NCBI RefSeq assembly: GCF_040813715.1
Contig: NZ_JBFOCH010000004.1
Direction: 5' to 3' (one strand)
Origin: Mesorhizobium_K marinum
GTDB lineage: Bacteria > Pseudomonadota > Alphaproteobacteria > Rhizobiales > Rhizobiaceae
Length of the DNA: 64,000 nt
The first letter of the stretch is position 1. Each line of letters begins with the position of its first letter. A model generated the notes under the pieces. That model was not told the origin of the DNA. It did no database searches and worked only from the letters and a program-made list of their open reading frames with translations. Both the position numbers and the translations under genes were made by a program. Shown here piece by piece: positions 60,523-64,000 of this stretch.

Positions 60523-61974
60523 ATGGCGCCGGCCTCACGCGTCCGCGCTCCGGTCGCGTCTGCCGGCCGCTCGCGCGGATTGCGCGGCTTGTTCGCAGCG
60601 CTGCCGGTTGCCCTTGCCCCGGCCGACGCCCTTGCGCACGCCTCCGACCGCGGTCATGTCCTGCTCCTGCCGACTGGCCACTACATTGTCGGCGGGGCGC
60701 TGGCGGTGGCGGCGAGTTTCCTGGCGCTGCTCGTGGTGCGACCGGAAGCGCTCGAGCGCCTGGCCGGAATGCGGTTGCGGACCGGCATTTCGTCCGACCG
60801 GTTGCGCATGCCCCTCAGCCTTCTCGGCTTCCTCGTTCTTGCAGTGCTGGTCGCAGCCGGCTTCATGGGCAGCCGCGATCCGCTTTCGAACCCGCTCCCG
60901 CTCACCGTCTGGACCCTGCTATGGGTCGGTCTGACCCTCGTCCAGGGCCTGTTCGGCAACGTCTGGGCCCTGATCAACCCCTGGTACGGCCCCTGGCGCA
61001 TCGCGGTCATGGTTCTCGGAACGCGGGCGTCGGCTCCCTTCCGGCTCCCGGCATGGGTCGGCATGTGGCCGGCCGTGCTCCTGTTCCTCGCCTTCGCCTG
61101 GTTCGAGCTGGTCTATCCGGCGCCCGACGATCCGGCGCGCCTGGCCGGCGTCGTCGGCCTCTATTGGCTTTTCAACTTCGCGATGATGCTCGCCTTCGGC
61201 CATGAAGCCTGGAGCGCGCGCGGCGAGTTCCTTTCGGTCTTCTACGGCATCGTCGCGCGTTTCGGCATCGTCGCCGGATCCTCCGGCGGCGGCCTGTCGA
61301 TCGGCCTACCCGGGGCGAAGCTCGCCGACACGCCCGCGCTGTCGCCGAGCGGCGCTCTGTTCATCCTGTTTGCCCTGGCGTCGGTATCCTTCGACGGTCT
61401 GTCCAAGACATTCGCCTGGTTCGCTCTCAACGGGCTGAACCCGCTCGAATTTCCGGGTCGCACGGCGCTGATCGGAACCAGCAGCGTCGGCCTCGCTGCC
61501 GCTTGCGCCGTTCTGGCTGCCGTTTTCTACGGCTGCGTCCTCGCCGGCGAACGGCTGGTCGCCGGGCGCCATGGCCTCGCCACGGCGGCGGGGACGATGG
61601 TTTGGTCGATCGTTCCCATCGCGCTCGCCTATCACTTTTCGCACTACCTGACGGTTCTGCTGGTCAACGGCCAGTATGCGCTGGTGGCGTTTTCCGATCC
61701 GTTCTCGCTTGGCTGGAACCTGTTCGGCACCGCCTACATGCCTGTCGCGGCCGCCGTCGCGGCGGGGTCCGAGGCGGCCTGGGTCATCTGGAACGCGCAG
61801 GCGGTGGCAATCGTCGGCGGCCACGTGCTCGCGGTCCTTGTCGCGCACATGCTTGCTTTCCGTCTGCATGGCACGGCGCGCGCCGCTGCGCTCAGCCAGT
61901 TGCCGCTGACCCTTTTGATGATCGCCTACACAGTATTCGGCCTCTGGCTCCTGTCCACGCCCACCGCCGCCTGA
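60523..61974 (+). CDS. Unknown polytopic membrane protein
   Basis: A 483-residue integral membrane protein with an estimated ten to eleven helices; it matches no family I can name. The N-terminus has a possible signal or first helix ending at ADALA-HASDRGHVL, then HYIVGGALAVAASFLALLVV. Conserved-looking blocks are WALINPWYGPWRIAV, HYFSH-like YHFSHYLTVLLVNGQY, and SDPFSLGWNLFGTAY. The HxxxH-like patterns and long helices suggest a cofactor-bearing or transport role, unproven. It starts 20 bp after pncB and may be co-transcribed with it. Confidence 0.75.
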   Translation: MAPASRVRAPVASAGRSRGLRGLFAALPVALAPADALAHASDRGHVLLLPTGHYIVGGALAVAASFLALLVVRPEALERLAGMRLRTGISSDRLRMPLSLLGFLVLAVLVAAGFMGSRDPLSNPLPLTVWTLLWVGLTLVQGLFGNVWALINPWYGPWRIAVMVLGTRASAPFRLPAWVGMWPAVLLFLAFAWFELVYPAPDDPARLAGVVGLYWLFNFAMMLAFGHEAWSARGEFLSVFYGIVARFGIVAGSSGGGLSIGLPGAKLADTPALSPSGALFILFALASVSFDGLSKTFAWFALNGLNPLEFPGRTALIGTSSVGLAAACAVLAAVFYGCVLAGERLVAGRHGLATAAGTMVWSIVPIALAYHFSHYLTVLLVNGQYALVAFSDPFSLGWNLFGTAYMPVAAAVAAGSEAAWVIWNAQAVAIVGGHVLAVLVAHMLAFRLHGTARAAALSQLPLTLLMIAYTVFGLWLLSTPTAA

Positions 61975-62123
61975 GGCGTCCGGTGACGCGGCGGCAGCAT
62001 TGCAGTTGCCAGCTTCCAGGATTGGTGATTTAGTTTCTGTACAAACGATTTTTGCGCCGCTGCCGGAACCCGGCGGGAAGGCGCCAGCCAACGACCAAGA
62101 ACAAGCAAACCAGGGGAACCGGC

Positions 62124-63431
62124 ATGACAAAAGATCGCGAAACCAGCTCCATTCTCCGCAGCAAGATCAGCCGCCGCGGCGCGCTGAAGGGCCTCGGCGC
62201 GGCAGCGGCCGGCCTTGCCGCCGGCCCCGGCTTCGTCCGCTATGCGCAGGCGCAAAGCTCGGCGCCCATCAAGATCGGCTTCCAGGCGCACCGTACCGGC
62301 ATCGGCGCCGCCTACGGGCGCTGGTACGAGAAGACGACCAATGCCGCGATCAAGGCGATCAACGCCGCCGGCGGCATCAACGGCAGGCAGGTCGAGATCA
62401 TCGTGGAGGACGACGGCACCGATCCCGGCCGCGGCGCGGAAATCGTCGGCAAGTTCGCCACCCAGCACAAGGTCGATGTTGCCTACGGTACGCTGTTCTC
62501 GCATGTCGTCATCGGCTCGGCCCCGACGGCGGGCGAACTCAAGCTGCCCTATTTCGTCGTCTCCGAGGGACACCATGTCGCCTCGACCAAGCTGAACCGC
62601 TACGTCTTCCAGCCCGGCATCACCGACGTGAAGAGCCAGATCCAGGCGATGGCGCCGTGGATCGCGGCCAATGCCGGCAAGAAGGTGACGCAGATATTCC
62701 CCGACTTCGCCTTTGGCTACGATCACCGCGACTACCTGCCGCCGGCGCTGAAGGCGCAGGGCGCGGACGTCATCGCGCAGATCGCCATCCCGCCGACGGA
62801 GAGCAGCTTCACCAAGTACCTCCCGCAGATCCCGTCCGACACCGACGTGATCTACCACGTCATGGTCGGGCCCGCCGTGCTGACCTTCGTCAAGGAACTC
62901 GGCGAGTTCTACGGCTCGAGCCGGCCGCAGCTGTTCGGCTTCATCGACAGTCTCGAGGCCGTCGACATCAACAGCCCCGGGCTGGAATTCCTCGACGGCA
63001 GCCATTTCTGGGAGGGGTCGCCGCGTTACGCGCAGCCCGACGATTCGGCGGCGCAGCAGTCCTATCGCGCGGCCGTCGGCATCGACGAGAACGGCGCATC
63101 GGTCGATGACCCGAAGGATGTCTCGACGGCCGCCCACATGTTCGGCTGCTGGGAAACGCTCTACGTCATCAAGAAGGCCATGGAGGACGCCGGCTACCAG
63201 GGCCCCGACGACCGCGCAAAGCTCGTCGAGGCGACCGAGGCGCTCACCGAGTTCGCCGAAGGCCCCGAGCACCCGCAGGGCCCGAAGACCTTCAACGGCA
63301 AGATCCACCAGTGCTTCGGCGTCCAGAACATCTCCAAGGTCGAGGGCGGCAAGCTGAATGTCGTCCACAAGACCTCGATCGAGGACGGGCTCTACGAGCC
63401 GGAAGGCGATTACACGACCCAGCCGCTGTGA
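62124..63431 (+). CDS. Branched-chain-type ABC importer binding protein, Tat-exported
   Basis: A 435-residue periplasmic-binding protein of the LivJ/amide type (type 1 fold): IKIGFQAHRTGIGAAYGRWY, INAAGGINGRQVEIIVEDDG and FVVSEGHHVA. The N-terminus has a twin-arginine signal (ISRRGALKGLGAAAAGLAAG), so it is exported folded. Relatives bind branched amino acids, amides, urea or aromatic acids, and the ligand is not clear here. A LivH-type permease gene follows after 53 bp, so this is the first gene of a high-affinity importer operon that runs off the window. Confidence 0.92.
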   Translation: MTKDRETSSILRSKISRRGALKGLGAAAAGLAAGPGFVRYAQAQSSAPIKIGFQAHRTGIGAAYGRWYEKTTNAAIKAINAAGGINGRQVEIIVEDDGTDPGRGAEIVGKFATQHKVDVAYGTLFSHVVIGSAPTAGELKLPYFVVSEGHHVASTKLNRYVFQPGITDVKSQIQAMAPWIAANAGKKVTQIFPDFAFGYDHRDYLPPALKAQGADVIAQIAIPPTESSFTKYLPQIPSDTDVIYHVMVGPAVLTFVKELGEFYGSSRPQLFGFIDSLEAVDINSPGLEFLDGSHFWEGSPRYAQPDDSAAQQSYRAAVGIDENGASVDDPKDVSTAAHMFGCWETLYVIKKAMEDAGYQGPDDRAKLVEATEALTEFAEGPEHPQGPKTFNGKIHQCFGVQNISKVEGGKLNVVHKTSIEDGLYEPEGDYTTQPL

Positions 63432-63452
63432 GAAGGGGCGCAGCTTCCTGCC

Positions 63453-63472
63453 GCCCTCCCCGCGGGGAGGGC
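63453..63472. terminator. GC-rich palindrome between binding protein and LivH
   Basis: A perfect 20-bp palindrome (GCCCTCCCCG with its inverse) lies 21 bp after the binding-protein stop. It resembles the CCCTCCCC-type hairpin at 31633 and similar elements at other binding-protein/permease gaps, and probably adjusts expression ratios. Confidence 0.5.
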
Positions 63473-63484
63473 AGGCGCATCTGA

Positions 63485-64000
63485 ATGGCATTCGGACCCC
63501 ACCTCCTTCTCGCCACGCTTGAGGGGCTGGTCACCTCGGCGGTGCTGGCCCTGATGGCGCTCGGCCTGTCGCTGGTGTTCGGCGTGATGCGCGTCGTCAA
63601 CGTCGCGCATGGCGAGTTCTTCATGCTGGGCGCGGTGCTTGCCTGGGCGATCGCCTCGGCGCTCGGCGGCCATCCGGCGATTGGCTTCTTCGCGGCGCTG
63701 GTGATCTCGCCGGTCATCGTCGGCGCCATCGCCCTCGCCGCCGACCGCGTCGTGCTGAAGCGGCTGAACTACAATCCCGAGGCGACCATCGTCGCCACGA
63801 TCGGCATGCTCTACATCATCCAGCAGGCGGCGCTCAGCCTCTACGGCCCCGAGGCGCGGCCGGTGGAGGCGCCGTTCAACTACCGCATCCTGCTGCCGTG
63901 GTTCGGCTATTCCGGCTACAAGCTTGCGGTCATCGTCGCCTCGATCCTGCTGCTGCTGGCCACCTGGTTCGTGCTCTCGCGAACCAGGATCGGCATGGTC
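63485..64000 (+). CDS. Branched-chain-type ABC permease (LivH), 5' part
   Basis: The first 172 codons of a LivH-family permease, cut by the right edge of the window. It begins MAFGPHLLLATLEGLVTSAV and contains the family opening LVFGVMRVVNVAHGEFFMLG and the loop LNYNPEATIVATIGMLYIIQ. About five helices are in this part. It forms the membrane channel with a LivM partner expected downstream, and serves the Tat-exported binding protein just upstream. Confidence 0.93.
   Translation, partial: MAFGPHLLLATLEGLVTSAVLALMALGLSLVFGVMRVVNVAHGEFFMLGAVLAWAIASALGGHPAIGFFAALVISPVIVGAIALAADRVVLKRLNYNPEATIVATIGMLYIIQQAALSLYGPEARPVEAPFNYRILLPWFGYSGYKLAVIVASILLLLATWFVLSRTRIGMV

Noticed and set aside
62039..62044. 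TGTACA in front of the branched-chain binding protein as a GntR operator
   Set aside because: A six-base palindrome alone is expected by chance and no GntR gene is nearby.

Overview
The window is high-GC DNA from an alphaproteobacterium, most likely order Hyphomicrobiales (Rhizobiales), near Mesorhizobium, Aquamicrobium or related Phyllobacteriaceae. This rests on the tetrameric sarcosine oxidase operon, many carbohydrate ABC importers, a SmoS/MtlK polyol cluster, several class III cyclases, DUF1127 and DUF3307 proteins and PcaF. I saw no tRNA, rRNA, insertion sequence, prophage or CRISPR array. Almost all genes are chromosomal-style metabolic operons. || A caution applies throughout. Thirteen single N bases (604, 1593, 8977, 13876, 14166, 15524, 16195, 36632, 41706, 42413, 42851, 48209, 56276) each sit between two near-identical copies of the same 60-275 bp sequence. 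The copies differ by scattered, mostly silent changes. These look like contig ends from two closely related strains joined without merging, not biological tandem duplications. They break the reading frame of soxA, a sugar isomerase, ureE, a HAD phosphatase and an FGGY kinase, and add in-frame duplicate segments to soxA, a SorC regulator and a polyol-binding protein. || Layout. 1-4389: end of the sarcosine oxidase operon soxBDAG. 4431-4824: a guanidine-II riboswitch and the guanidinium exporter sugE. 4847-7265: an ABC exporter and a DUF3307 membrane protein. 7308-15408: a LacI-controlled sugar ABC importer with an isomerase and a Gfo/Idh dehydrogenase. 15538-17856: an ECF42-type sigma factor with its DGPF/YCII partner and an SRPBCC protein. 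18051-19253: pcaF. 19599-25276: two large secreted proteins that share a cysteine domain; the second ends in a cysteine repeat array. 25351-35943: amino-sugar and cell-wall sugar catabolism (nagA, SIS deaminase, GntR regulator, nagK, divergent murQ, an ABC importer and an adenylate cyclase). 36064-38467: urease accessory genes ureE, ureF and ureG with an inserted DUF3995 gene. 38582-41315: a class II aldolase and a MACPF-like putative pore-forming protein. 41363-46800: HAD phosphatase, SorC regulator, DUF1127, LysR regulator and a membrane 2Fe-2S adenylate cyclase. 46995-56854: polyol uptake and oxidation (smoEFGK, smoS, SDR, mtlK, HAD, FGGY kinase). 57050-64000: MATE exporter, small secreted protein, pncB, unknown membrane protein, and the start of a branched-chain-type ABC importer. 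|| The genes suggest a heterotroph that takes up methylated amines, sugars, amino sugars, muropeptide sugars and polyols. Each catabolic cluster has its own importer and usually its own regulator. The least understood parts are the secreted two-gene locus at 19599-25276 and the MACPF-like gene at 39654-41315. The best-supported regulatory element is the guanidine-II riboswitch in front of sugE.
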